Shown: positions 42,941 to 51,634 of the stretch, one piece after another | Position numbering within the stretch: the first letter of the stretch is position 1 | How the letters are laid out: every line of letters starts with the position of its first letter | Source of the DNA: Chitinophagaceae bacterium | Lineage (GTDB): Bacteria; Bacteroidota; Bacteroidia; Chitinophagales; Chitinophagaceae | NCBI GenBank assembly: GCA_016787085.1 | Contig: JAEUVJ010000057.1 | Coordinates: 96,515-160,514, forward strand | DNA length: 64,000 bases | Direction of reading: 5' to 3' | Made by a program: the position numbers and the translations under genes | The notes under the pieces: generated by a model | What the model saw: only the letters and a program-made list of their open reading frames with translations | What the model was told of the DNA's origin: nothing | Database searches by the model: none

Positions 42941-44215
42941 ATGAAATTAACAAAGCAGGCCATAGCCGAACATAACGAGTCGCTGGCCAAAACACATAAG
43001 AAGCAGTTTGATTATGTAGCTGAAAGCGTCCATGACCTGAAAGCTGTCCTGCAAAAACTGGTAGACTTCCAGGTAGCCATTCCGAGCTGGGCCTTAGGTT
43101 CCGGCGGCACAAGGTTTGGCCGCTTTCCCGGAGGTGGCGAACCCCGCAACCTCGAAGAAAAGATAGAGGACATTGGTTTATTGCATGCACTGAATCAATC
43201 CAGCGGAGCTGTCTCTTTGCATATTCCCTGGGATATTCCCAAAGACATCAACGCCACCAGGACGTTGGCTGCTATGCATGGTATCAAATTCGATGCGGTG
43301 AACTCCAACACCTTCCAGGATCAGCCCGACCAGTCCCTGAGTTACAAATTCGGTTCCCTGCAGCATGTGGACAAAGCCATACGCCGCCAGGCCATTGCCC
43401 ATAATATAGAAGTGATCAAACACGGTGTGGACCTTGGTTCCAAATCACTGACCGTATGGCTGGCTGACGGTTCCTGCTTTCCGGGCCAGTTGAATTTCCG
43501 AAAAGCCTTTCAGCGCACATTGGAAAGCCTGCAGGAAATATATGCCGCCCTGCCCGGTGACTGGAAGATGTTTGTCGAATACAAAGCCTTTGAACCAAAC
43601 TTCTATTCGATGACCGTCGGCGACTGGGGACAATCCTATTTATATGCGAGCAAACTCGGTCCCAAAGCCTATACACTGGTTGACCTCGGCCATCATTTAC
43701 CGAATGCCAATATCGAGCAGATCGTTTCTTTATTATTAATGGAAGATAAGCTCGCAGGCTTCCACTTCAATGATTCAAAATACGGGGATGATGACCTGAC
43801 CGTAGGAAGTATCAATCCTTATCAGCTCTTTTTGATATTCAATGAACTGGTAGAAGGCATGGATGCCAGGGGTATGAACCATGCCACCGATCTCGGCTGG
43901 ATGATAGACGCTTCGCACAATGTAAAAGACCCGCTGGAAGACCTGCTGCAATCCGTAGAAGCGATCATGATCGCCTATGCACAGGCATTGCTGGTAAATA
44001 CCAAAGAACTGAAAGCGGCTCAGGACGCTAATGATGTGGTAAAAGCACAGGAGGTATTGCAAACCGCTTACCGTACCGATGTACGTCCATTAATAGCCGA
44101 AGCCAGGAAACAATCCGGTGGAGCGCTGCTACCTTTGCAATTATTCCGTACCTTAAAGGTGAGGGATGAGTTGATAAAGGAGCGGGGAAAGAAAACAGTG
44201 GCGACGGGGTTGTGA
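42941..44215 (+). CDS. rhaI: L-rhamnose isomerase (Pseudomonas/Rhizobium type)
   Basis: A 424-residue isomerase of the xylose-isomerase-like barrel group, related to the L-rhamnose isomerase of Pseudomonas stutzeri and not to E. coli RhaA. Metal-binding segments are visible: MFVEYKAFEP (Glu), TLVDLGHH (Asp), GFHFNDSKYGDDDL (His and Asp) and DLGWMIDASHN. It converts L-rhamnose to L-rhamnulose. Next in the operon should be the kinase rhaB, but a four-helix-bundle gene and its flanking repeats lie in between, giving a 510-base gap. Confidence 0.94.
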   Translation: MKLTKQAIAEHNESLAKTHKKQFDYVAESVHDLKAVLQKLVDFQVAIPSWALGSGGTRFGRFPGGGEPRNLEEKIEDIGLLHALNQSSGAVSLHIPWDIPKDINATRTLAAMHGIKFDAVNSNTFQDQPDQSLSYKFGSLQHVDKAIRRQAIAHNIEVIKHGVDLGSKSLTVWLADGSCFPGQLNFRKAFQRTLESLQEIYAALPGDWKMFVEYKAFEPNFYSMTVGDWGQSYLYASKLGPKAYTLVDLGHHLPNANIEQIVSLLLMEDKLAGFHFNDSKYGDDDLTVGSINPYQLFLIFNELVEGMDARGMNHATDLGWMIDASHNVKDPLEDLLQSVEAIMIAYAQALLVNTKELKAAQDANDVVKAQEVLQTAYRTDVRPLIAEARKQSGGALLPLQLFRTLKVRDELIKERGKKTVATGL

Positions 44216-44220
44216 GAGGG

Positions 44221-44270
44221 GTGGTGAATGGTGAGTGGTCAGTGGTGAGTAGTGAGTGGTGAGTGGGGCG
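44221..44270. repeat. Left flanking repeat of the four-helix-bundle element
   Basis: Tandem GTGAGTGGT-like units directly after the rhaI stop. Bases 44224-44243 are an inverted match (19 of 20) to 44684-44703 on the other side of the four-helix-bundle gene. The same unit in the opposite orientation occurs at 32011-32040. Confidence 0.75.
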
Positions 44271-44319
44271 TGATAATTTGTAAATTCACTACAACATTTA
44301 ACCACTTAAATTTTATTCT

Positions 44320-44688
44320 ATGTTTTTGCAACTTGCCCACACCCGTCTGGATGTTTACCAGTTTTCGCAAACATTAGCCCTGGAATGCTACAAAATCACA
44401 AAGCAGTTCCCTAATGAAGAAAAGTTTGCAATAGTTCAGCAGATCAGAAGAGCAGTTCTTTCAGTACATCTGAATATTGCTGAGGGCTGTTCAAGAAAAT
44501 CAAAAGCTGAAAGAAAAAGATACTTTGAAATCTCCCGGAGTTCGGTAATTGAAATAGATGCAGCAATCGGAATTGCTTTCAGATTATCGTACGTAACGAT
44601 GGAAGAACTTAAGACACTGGGCGAATACATTATAAAAACGTTCAAATTGCTGAGTGGAATGATTGAGAGTAACAGTACTCACAACTGA
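44320..44688 (+). CDS. Four-helix-bundle protein (23S rRNA intervening-sequence/S23 type)
   Basis: A 122-residue protein of the four-helix-bundle family first known from 23S rRNA intervening sequences. Typical blocks are LDVYQFSQTLALECYKITKQFP, QIRRAVLSVHLNIAEGCSRKSKAE, and SVIEIDAAIGIAFRLSY. Related Avd proteins work in diversity-generating retroelements, but no reverse transcriptase or template repeat is near. Genes of this family are scattered singly through Bacteroidota genomes. Here it interrupts the rhamnose operon between rhaI and rhaB and is bounded by inverted repeats, the right one overlapping its stop codon (44686-44688). Function unknown; a basic helix-2 region could bind nucleic acid. 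Confidence 0.88.
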   Translation: MFLQLAHTRLDVYQFSQTLALECYKITKQFPNEEKFAIVQQIRRAVLSVHLNIAEGCSRKSKAERKRYFEISRSSVIEIDAAIGIAFRLSYVTMEELKTLGEYIIKTFKLLSGMIESNSTHN

Positions 44689-44724
44689 CCACTCACCACT
44701 CACAATCATAGACTCACCACTCAT
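44684..44724. repeat. Right flanking repeat of the four-helix-bundle element
   Basis: ACTGACCACTCACCACTCAC at 44684-44703 pairs in inverted orientation with 44224-44243 (one mismatch). A further GACTCACCACTCATT follows to the rhaB start codon at 44726. The repeat overlaps the end of the four-helix-bundle coding sequence. Confidence 0.75.
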
Positions 44725-44725
44725 T

Positions 44726-46117
44726 ATGCAAAAGACGCCTGCCATAGCCATTTTCGATGTTGGAAAGACCAACAAGAAGCTGCTCCTCTTCGACCAGCAC
44801 TATAACGTCGTACATGAAGAAAGCCAGAAGTTCGGTGAGATCAAAGATGACGACGGCTTCGAGTGTGAAGATGTAAAAGCCCTGACCGAATGGGTAAAAA
44901 CTTCTTTTGAAAAACTGCTGAAAGATGAACGCTTCGAGATCAAAGCCGTGAACTTCTCTGCCTACGGCGCCAGTTTTGTGTATCTCGATGACAAAGGTGA
45001 GGTAATGCTGCCCTTATATAATTACCTGAAGCCTTATCCCAGAAAACTACAGGACCAGTTCTATAAAACTTATGGCGGTGAAAGCGCCGTGGCCAAGCAA
45101 ACCGCTTCCCCGGTACTGGGCAACCTGAACTCCGGTATGCAACTGTATCGTTTGAAACATGAAAAACCGGATGTATTCGAAAAAATAAAATATGCACTGC
45201 ACCTGCCGCAATATTTAAGTTATATCCTCTGTTCAAAACTGAATACAGATATCACAAGTGTTGGCTGCCATACCAATCTCTGGCATTTTCAGCAGCATAA
45301 ATATCATAAATGGGTAAAGCAGGAAGGCATCCTGGACAAACTCCCTTCTATCTTATCCTGTACGGAGATCGCAGGGAAGATAAACAAGACCATTGCGGTT
45401 GGCGCAGGATTGCACGACAGCTCTGCTGCGCTGATACCCTATTTATCTACGTTCAGGGAACCTTTCATCTTATTATCCACGGGCACCTGGTGTATCAGTC
45501 TGAACCCGTTCAACCATAGCCAGCTTTCTGACTACGAACTCGACAATGATTGTCTCTGCTACCTGTCTTATGAAGGCAAAGCCGTAAAAGCGTCCCGCCT
45601 CTTCGCCGGGTACGAACATGAGCAACAGATAAAACGCCTGGCTGCCCATTTCAATAAACCGGAAAACCATTACATTGCTGTAAAAGCTGATACCACCCTG
45701 CTGTATAAACTGAGAAAGGAAGAAAAAGAACAATTGAAAAAACAGCAAAGCCCGATGGTAGGGCAATCGGCTTTTGGCAAAAGAAAATTGGAAAGTTTCG
45801 GCAGCTACGAAGAAGCCTACCACCAGCTGATCGCTGATATTATTCTGCAACAGGTACGCAGCACCAATATTGTATTAAAAGGAACTTCGGTAAAAAAGAT
45901 CTTTGTGGACGGCGGCTTCAGCAAAAATTCTATTTATATGCAGTTGCTGGCCCTTTCCTTCCCCGGTATTGAAGTATATGCCGCTTCTGTAGCCCAGGCC
46001 TCCTCCATAGGTGCAGCCTTAGCCATACATAAAAAATGGAACAGCTTCCCCGTTCCGGCGGATATGGTAAAACTGAAATACTATAAAGTGGTGGAAGGAG
46101 CAAATACAATTGCCTGA
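44726..46117 (+). CDS. rhaB: FGGY-family carbohydrate kinase, rhamnulokinase
   Basis: A 463-residue sugar kinase. The start at 44726 (MQKTPAIAIFDVGKTNKKLLLFD) is preferred; an in-frame ATG at 44663 would translate the flanking repeat and overlap the four-helix-bundle gene. The nucleotide motif is FDVGKTNKK, the catalytic Asp is in GLHDSSAALIPYL, and the adenosine motif is LLSTGTWCISLNP. The late glycine block is FVDGGFSKNSIYMQ. It phosphorylates L-rhamnulose at O1 for the aldolase RhaEW. It completes the rhamnose set regulator-rhaT-rhaEW-rhaM-rhaI-rhaB. Confidence 0.9.
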   Translation: MQKTPAIAIFDVGKTNKKLLLFDQHYNVVHEESQKFGEIKDDDGFECEDVKALTEWVKTSFEKLLKDERFEIKAVNFSAYGASFVYLDDKGEVMLPLYNYLKPYPRKLQDQFYKTYGGESAVAKQTASPVLGNLNSGMQLYRLKHEKPDVFEKIKYALHLPQYLSYILCSKLNTDITSVGCHTNLWHFQQHKYHKWVKQEGILDKLPSILSCTEIAGKINKTIAVGAGLHDSSAALIPYLSTFREPFILLSTGTWCISLNPFNHSQLSDYELDNDCLCYLSYEGKAVKASRLFAGYEHEQQIKRLAAHFNKPENHYIAVKADTTLLYKLRKEEKEQLKKQQSPMVGQSAFGKRKLESFGSYEEAYHQLIADIILQQVRSTNIVLKGTSVKKIFVDGGFSKNSIYMQLLALSFPGIEVYAASVAQASSIGAALAIHKKWNSFPVPADMVKLKYYKVVEGANTIA

Positions 46118-46210
46118 TCAGTTAAACAGCTATTGTCCGAAAAATATTCCGGATACTTTATAAGATTACAAACTGGTTTTAAAAGAACAAGCTTCAGCCT
46201 TTAATTTATC

Positions 46211-47647
46211 ATGAGCCCATTTTTGATTGTTGCCATCGGGATATTCGTCGTTCTTTTTTGCATCATAAAGCTGCGGCTGCATGTTCTTATTTCATTATTA
46301 TTTGCAGCGCTCATTACCGGCATTTTATGTTCGCAGGATCAATTGTACCAGTTTGCGGCGCATAGCGGCATGGCCCCTGCAGATGCAGTAAAATTCTCCG
46401 GGCAATCAATCGGTACAAGATTATCAAATGCATTTGGAAGTACAGCAGCCAAAATAGGGATCCTTGTAATTTTCGCATCCATTGTTGGATCAGCATTAAT
46501 TAAAAGTGGCGGAGCGGAACGCATCATTCGCAGCCTGATGAATGGAGTAGGTGAAAAAAAAGCCGGCGTAGCCTTTCTCTCCGGCAGCTTCTCATTGGCT
46601 ATTCCCATATTCATTGATATGGTGTATTTCCTTATGATACCATTGGTGAAATCCATGGGCATTCACAATCCGAAAAAATTCAGTCTCTATTTGAGTTGTG
46701 GCGTAGGTGGTGCTGTCATGGCACATGCCATGATCCCCCCTACTCCGGGCCCCACCTTTGTGGCAAAAGAACTGAATGTAAATATCGGGCTGATGATGCT
46801 GCTCGGATTCATTGTGGGGGTCTTTACTATCATATGCGGTTATTTTTATGCAGTATGGGCCAATAAAAAATGGGAACTGCCGATGCGGGACACACCTGAT
46901 ATCACCATCGAAGAGTTAAAACAAAAAGCAGGGCTGAAAGCAGGTGACCTGCCGGGATTGGGTGTTTCCTTGTTCCCGGTAGTACTCCCTGTATTACTCA
47001 TCGCCGGCAAAACAATTCTCGGGCTGGTAATTGATAAAAACTCAGTGGGTGGGAATTCTTTTCAGGGGGTGCTTCTGAAATTTTTTGATATTACCGGCGA
47101 CAGCAATATCGCCCTGTTCATCTCCGCCTTTTTTGCCCTGCTACTATTATGGAAACGGTTAAAAGATGCTAAGGCTTTTCGTAAGGTGATTACCGAATCG
47201 GTATCGAGTGCGGGAATAATTATACTGATCATTTCAGCCGGTGGTACCTTTGGGCAGATGCTGCAGCAAACAGGCATTGGTGTAAAGATCGGCGAAATGG
47301 CTACTGTTTATAAATCCTTTATCCTTCCATTAGCCTTTTTAATAACAGCTGTGGTGAGAACAGCACAAGGCTCGGCTACAGTAGCTATGGTAACGACCAT
47401 CGGTGTGATGCAGGGTTTCAGCAGTCCTGAAGTACTCGGCTTTCACCCCGTGTATCTCGCATTGGTGATTGGCTGTGGTTCTAAAATTTTTTCCTGGATG
47501 AATGACAGTGCATTCTGGATCATAACTGAAATGTCGGGCATGCAAGAGAAAGAAACAGTTCGCTTCTTTTCGTATATGCTTGTGGTGATGGGGCTCGCAG
47601 GTCTGGCAGCCGTAATGGTCTTATCCAGGATTTTTCCAATGGTATAA
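46211..47647 (+). CDS. GntP-family permease, second copy
   Basis: A 478-residue inner-membrane permease of the GntP family. Landmarks are the N-terminal TM array, KSGGAERIIRSLMNGVGEKKAG, GGAVMAHAMIPPTPGPTFVA, RTAQGSATVAMVTTIG and KIFSWMNDSAFWIITEMSG. It differs strongly from the copy at 32042-33367. Two bases separate its stop from the galactarate dehydratase start, so it is probably a hexarate (galactarate/glucarate) importer in this three-gene operon. Confidence 0.93.
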   Translation: MSPFLIVAIGIFVVLFCIIKLRLHVLISLLFAALITGILCSQDQLYQFAAHSGMAPADAVKFSGQSIGTRLSNAFGSTAAKIGILVIFASIVGSALIKSGGAERIIRSLMNGVGEKKAGVAFLSGSFSLAIPIFIDMVYFLMIPLVKSMGIHNPKKFSLYLSCGVGGAVMAHAMIPPTPGPTFVAKELNVNIGLMMLLGFIVGVFTIICGYFYAVWANKKWELPMRDTPDITIEELKQKAGLKAGDLPGLGVSLFPVVLPVLLIAGKTILGLVIDKNSVGGNSFQGVLLKFFDITGDSNIALFISAFFALLLLWKRLKDAKAFRKVITESVSSAGIIILIISAGGTFGQMLQQTGIGVKIGEMATVYKSFILPLAFLITAVVRTAQGSATVAMVTTIGVMQGFSSPEVLGFHPVYLALVIGCGSKIFSWMNDSAFWIITEMSGMQEKETVRFFSYMLVVMGLAGLAAVMVLSRIFPMV

Positions 47648-47649
47648 AA

Positions 47650-49188
47650 ATGAGCAATAACCCGGTCCATACAATTATAAAAACAGCTCCACAGGATAAT
47701 GTGGGCATCATTCCTTATCCGGGTGGTTTAGCAAAAGGAGCTTTTGTTTCCGGTGATGTGATCTTGACGGAAGATATTCCGATGGGGCATAAAGTTGCAT
47801 TGCAGGATATGCCCAATGGAACTGCTGTCATACGTTATGGACAGGTGATCGGTTATACCAGTATGGATATTACAAAAGGCAGTTGGCTCAATGAAACAAA
47901 TATTATAATGCCCCAGCCGCCGGAACTGGAAAATATTATTTGCAAAAAACATGACTCCCTACCACAGGAGTCCTTAAGCGGCTACACTTTCCAGGGGTTC
48001 AGAAATGCAAGTGGAACAGTGGGCACCAAAAATATTTTGTGTATCAGTGAAAGTGTACAATGTGTGGCCGGAATTGCAAACTATGTGACAGATAAGATCA
48101 GGAAAGAATTATTGCCCCGTTATAAAAATGTGGATGGTGTAGTGGCCTTTGATCATAGTTATGGCTGTGGTGTTGCTATTGATGCTCCTGCCGCCATCAT
48201 CCCCATCCGTACTATCAAACATATTGCACAGAATCCAAACTTTGGTGAGGAGACGATGGTGATTGGCCTGGGCTGTGAGAAGCTAAGACCTGAAAGACTA
48301 TTGAGAGATGGAGAAAAGGGTACAAAGCAATCCATTCTTTATTTACAGGACGAGTCGTTCTCCGGTTTTGAAGAAATCGTAAAGGGTATTATGGAAATGG
48401 CGGAACTGCATTTGAAAAAATTAGATCAAAGAAAAAGAGAAACCTGCCATGCGTCCGATCTGGTGGTGGGTATGCAATGCGGCGGCAGTGATGCGTTTTC
48501 CGGTTTAACAGCAAACCCGGTTGCAGGATTCGCCTCTGATCTAATTGTGCGTGCCGGCGGAACGGTTATGTTTTCTGAAGTAACCGAAGTAAGGGATGCC
48601 ATTCATTTGCTGGTGCCACGGGCCATCAATGAAAATGTAGCACAGGCTTTAATAGATGAAATGGCATGGTATGATGCTTATTTGGCAAAAGGCCAGGCTG
48701 ACAGAAGCGCTAACACCACGCCGGGCAACAAACATGGCGGCCTGAGTAATATCGTTGAAAAAGCGCTGGGCTCCATTGCCAAATCCGGCACCAGCCCCAT
48801 TGCCGATGTTGTTTCACCCGGGGAAAAAATAAAAACGAAGGGGTTAAATTTTGCAGCCACACCAGCCAGCGATTTTGTATGCGGCACGTTGCAACTGGCA
48901 GCCGGTATGAATGTGCATGTGTTTATGACAGGCAGAGGTACTCCCTATGGTTTATCCATGGTGCCGGTTATAAAAGTAAGTTCCAATTCAAAATTGAGTC
49001 AACGATGGCACGACCTGATTGATTTTGATGCAGGGCCTGTGGCCTTTGGTGAAAAAACAATTGAGGAAATGGGATGGGAACTTTTTCAATTGATACTCGA
49101 TGTAGCAAGCGGGACAAAAAAAGTAGCCACTGATAAACTAGGGTTGTACAATGATCTTGTATTGTTTAATCCCGGCCCTCTGACGTAA
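47650..49188 (+). CDS. garD: UxaA-family dehydratase, galactarate dehydratase (GarD type)
   Basis: A 512-residue protein with an N-terminal SAF domain (residues ~15-90) and a long UxaA/GarD catalytic part. The blocks GFRNASGTVGTKNILCIS, VQCVAGIANYV, DHSYGCGVAIDAPAAIIPIRT and GLGCEKLRPERLL match the hexarate dehydratase GarD more closely than altronate dehydratase UxaA. The enzyme is iron-dependent and removes water from galactarate to give 5-dehydro-4-deoxy-glucarate. The next gene, encoding KdgD, uses exactly that product, which supports the call. It is preceded by a GntP permease with a two-base gap. Confidence 0.9.
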   Translation: MSNNPVHTIIKTAPQDNVGIIPYPGGLAKGAFVSGDVILTEDIPMGHKVALQDMPNGTAVIRYGQVIGYTSMDITKGSWLNETNIIMPQPPELENIICKKHDSLPQESLSGYTFQGFRNASGTVGTKNILCISESVQCVAGIANYVTDKIRKELLPRYKNVDGVVAFDHSYGCGVAIDAPAAIIPIRTIKHIAQNPNFGEETMVIGLGCEKLRPERLLRDGEKGTKQSILYLQDESFSGFEEIVKGIMEMAELHLKKLDQRKRETCHASDLVVGMQCGGSDAFSGLTANPVAGFASDLIVRAGGTVMFSEVTEVRDAIHLLVPRAINENVAQALIDEMAWYDAYLAKGQADRSANTTPGNKHGGLSNIVEKALGSIAKSGTSPIADVVSPGEKIKTKGLNFAATPASDFVCGTLQLAAGMNVHVFMTGRGTPYGLSMVPVIKVSSNSKLSQRWHDLIDFDAGPVAFGEKTIEEMGWELFQLILDVASGTKKVATDKLGLYNDLVLFNPGPLT

Positions 49189-49222
49189 CACCATACCGCA
49201 TCACTCATATAATTTTTTTTAA

Positions 49223-50143
49223 ATGGCACTACCTCTTACAAAAATCAAAGCCTCCCTGGAAGATGGGTTATTATCTTTCCCCGTTACTGATTTTGATAAC
49301 AAAGGGAAATTTGACCCGGCAACTTATGCAGCAAGACTGGAGTGGTTTGTTACACACAATGTGTCTTCTGTATTTGTAGCCGGCGGAACCGGTGAGTTCT
49401 TTTCCTTGTCTGAAAACGAATACCGGGAGGTGGTGACAGTAACGGCCGAAACGGTGAAGGAAAAAATTCCGATGATCTCGAGTGTGGGCAGAAGTATTCC
49501 CGATGCGATAGCTCATGCACAGATAGCAGAAAAAGCGGGAATGAATGCATTGCTGTTGATGCCGCCCTATCTTACCGAATGTCCGCAGGATGGAACTTAT
49601 CAATATGCTAAAACAATTTTAAAAAACACAAGCCTGCCTGTGATCTACTATAACCGGGCAAACGGGGTTTTATCAAGTGAGTATATTCAAAGACTGGCCG
49701 ACGAATGCGATAACTTTATCGGGCTGAAAGACGGAACAGGAAATATTCAGGACCTGAATGATACCATTAAATCGGTGGGCAACCGTCTTTCGTATATCGG
49801 CGGTGTACCGACTGCGGAAATAATTTCAGAAGCCTATTTATCCATTGGTGTTAATACGTACTCTTCGGCTGTTTTCAATTTTGTGCCTGAAATGGCCAAC
49901 CTGTTTTATGCTGCATTACGTGCGGGTAAAAAAGAAACGGTCAATAAGATCATCAAAGAATTTTTTGTTCCTTTTGTGCGGTTAAGAAGCAGGAAAAACG
50001 GGTATGCCGTAAGCCTGATCAAAGCCGGTGCAAAAATTATCGGTCGCAGTGCAGGTGATGTGCGGCCTCCGCTTGTTATGCCTACTGCGGAAGAAACAAT
50101 AAAACTGCAGGAACTTATTCAACAGGCGGCTAAACTGGTTTGA
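49223..50143 (+). CDS. kdgD: 5-dehydro-4-deoxyglucarate dehydratase (KdgD)
   Basis: A 306-residue DHDPS/NAL-family enzyme. The GGTGEFFSLSENEY block, the Tyr in VIYYNRANGVLSS and the Schiff-base Lys in FIGLKDGTGN are those of KdgD, which dehydrates and decarboxylates 5-dehydro-4-deoxy-glucarate to 2,5-dioxopentanoate. It lies 34 bases after garD. Length matches the family. The next enzyme, 2,5-dioxopentanoate (alpha-ketoglutarate semialdehyde) dehydrogenase, is not in the window. Confidence 0.94.
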   Translation: MALPLTKIKASLEDGLLSFPVTDFDNKGKFDPATYAARLEWFVTHNVSSVFVAGGTGEFFSLSENEYREVVTVTAETVKEKIPMISSVGRSIPDAIAHAQIAEKAGMNALLLMPPYLTECPQDGTYQYAKTILKNTSLPVIYYNRANGVLSSEYIQRLADECDNFIGLKDGTGNIQDLNDTIKSVGNRLSYIGGVPTAEIISEAYLSIGVNTYSSAVFNFVPEMANLFYAALRAGKKETVNKIIKEFFVPFVRLRSRKNGYAVSLIKAGAKIIGRSAGDVRPPLVMPTAEETIKLQELIQQAAKLV

Positions 50144-50271
50144 TAATTCACGGTTTTACAAAAGGGAAATGTAACTTTAGTCAGCTGCCGTTCCGGAAAG
50201 GACATTTTTCAAATACCTTGCTGAAGCAAAGCGGTAGCCGTTAGCAATTATTCAACCGATTCATTTTGAAT

Positions 50272-50787
50272 ATGGAAAACAACCTATCGAAGAGTATAAT
50301 ATCAAAGCTTAAAATTCTTGGCATTTATCAAATTGCCGGAGGAATAATTGGTTTGGGTCTGACAATTTGGATAATTTCAGGATTGACAATAACTACTTCC
50401 CTCTTGCTTATTCTTTTATTGGTAGCCATAGTTCTTTACGCCTATTCTATTTATTGCGGGACACTTTTGTTAAAGAAAAACATTTCCGGGCTTAAACACT
50501 CTTTGATAAACCAATTTCTACAGTTAATTAATCTTTCGATTTTTGGTTTTACTTTTCAATATATTTCAGGTGTTTTTGTATCTGCAGGGGTTGACTTGAC
50601 TGATTCATTTCTTTTTACGTTTCATCTTGGTGTTTCCCAGTGGCAAATAACTGTAAATGGTAATAAGGAGCTTCTTATACTTAATTTTAACTTAGTCGCA
50701 TTATTCCTGATTCTCTTTATTGAAAAGCTAAGAAATGAAATTCGAAAACAACAATTCGAAAGACAAGTATCATCATTAGGACAATGA
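50272..50787 (+). CDS. A+T-rich hypothetical membrane protein
   Basis: About 171 residues from ATG 50272 (a TTG two codons earlier is less likely). Four hydrophobic stretches are visible: IYQIAGGIIGLGLTIWIISG, LLLILLLVAIVLYAYSIYCG, an Ile/Phe-rich third around INLSIFGFTFQYISGVF, and LNFNLVALFLILFIEKL, with a charged tail (RNEIRKQQFERQ). I do not recognise a family. Base use is visibly richer in A and T than that of its neighbours, and the flanks carry possible inverted core sites (50240-50246 and 50799-50804), which hints at lateral acquisition. Confidence 0.65.
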   Translation: MENNLSKSIISKLKILGIYQIAGGIIGLGLTIWIISGLTITTSLLLILLLVAIVLYAYSIYCGTLLLKKNISGLKHSLINQFLQLINLSIFGFTFQYISGVFVSAGVDLTDSFLFTFHLGVSQWQITVNGNKELLILNFNLVALFLILFIEKLRNEIRKQQFERQVSSLGQ

Positions 50788-50821
50788 TATACACAGCAGC
50801 TAACCTGAACTGTGTAAAAAA

Positions 50822-50860
50822 GCATCCCGCCCCCGGGTATTCACCCAAAGAACGGGATGC
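50822..50860 (-). terminator. Rho-independent terminator for the - strand lipoprotein gene
   Basis: Stem GCATCCCG (50822-50829) and CGGGATGC (50853-50860), with inner CCCGGGT/ACCC pairing in the loop. Read on the - strand, the hairpin is followed by TTTTTT (A run 50816-50821). It lies 27 bases beyond the end of the lipoprotein gene. Confidence 0.75.
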
Positions 50861-50886
50861 AAAACCAATCCACCATCAAAAAAGAC

Positions 50887-51543
50887 TTACATCGGTTTCA
50901 GTTTCACCTCATTCCGGTTCGCTAACACGTTATTTTTTACCATATCCTTTACGATGAGCTGACCATACTCATCTCCCAGCTTTTTGGCAGAAGCCGGGTC
51001 GAATGACTGGCTTTGTACAGAATACAGCAGTTCCTGCCCGTTGCCCAGGTCATAGAAATTGCTTTCCCAGAAATACCGGGTATCGGTAACATAGTATCCC
51101 GGTGAATACACACGGCTGTACATGGTGCTGTAATAACCCCAGAAGCGCCTGTGATATACAGAATAAGGAGTATAGGAAACCCGTCCGGGCACATAATACC
51201 TTTCTTTTTCTTTATCCAGCAATACCACGGTCAGTACAGCATCAATACCGCTCTTGCTGAGTTTGGCCAGCGCTTCCTTCTCATTCATTTTATCAAAAGC
51301 CTTTGGATCGAATTCATCGCAGGAACAAACAGCAGTATAGCCCATGTCTTTGAGGTCGCCGACAAGGTGCTGTTCCATTTCTTCCCTTACCGTGCGGTCA
51401 GGTTCGTTGATCAGGCCAAGCACCAGTATCTTATTATATTGCCTGGCGGTGATGTTATCGGCTTTCCAGGAACTGGTGATCCTCGTGCTGCTGCACGCAA
51501 TGAGGAATGATACCATTATCCCGGATATCAGTATCTTTTTCAT
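50887..51543 (-). CDS. Hypothetical lipoprotein with conserved Bacteroidota architecture
   Basis: A 218-residue predicted lipoprotein: MKKILISGIMVSFLIAC has a lipobox ending in Cys17. The mature protein starts SSTRITSSWKADNIT and contains a flavodoxin-like segment NKILVLGLINEPDRTVREEM, then AVLTVVLLDKEKERYYV and a Tyr-rich middle part (YSVYHRRFWGYYSTMYSRVYS). The tail shows YSVQSQSFDPASAKKLGDEYGQLIVKDM. It resembles DUF4136-type lipoproteins in the way strands and the 'Q-S-x-S-x-D-P' block are arranged, but I am not certain of the family. A terminator follows on the same strand. Confidence 0.7.
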   Translation of the reverse strand: MKKILISGIMVSFLIACSSTRITSSWKADNITARQYNKILVLGLINEPDRTVREEMEQHLVGDLKDMGYTAVCSCDEFDPKAFDKMNEKEALAKLSKSGIDAVLTVVLLDKEKERYYVPGRVSYTPYSVYHRRFWGYYSTMYSRVYSPGYYVTDTRYFWESNFYDLGNGQELLYSVQSQSFDPASAKKLGDEYGQLIVKDMVKNNVLANRNEVKLKPM

Positions 51544-51634
51544 AACCCACTTTTTTGTATTGGTAAGTTACTTACACCTATACAGTCAAACCTATGACAG
51601 CAGTCACAGAAGGATGAAACACTCATCAGCCTGA

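Noticed and set aside
44221..44724. Possible CRISPR array or diversity-generating retroelement around the four-helix-bundle gene
   Set aside because: The repeats are short, adjacent and without unique spacers, and no Cas gene, reverse transcriptase or template/variable repeat pair is present.
44663..44725. Longer N-terminus for RhaB
   Set aside because: The extension translates the flanking repeat and overlaps the four-helix-bundle gene; the kinase motif starts right after the ATG at 44726.
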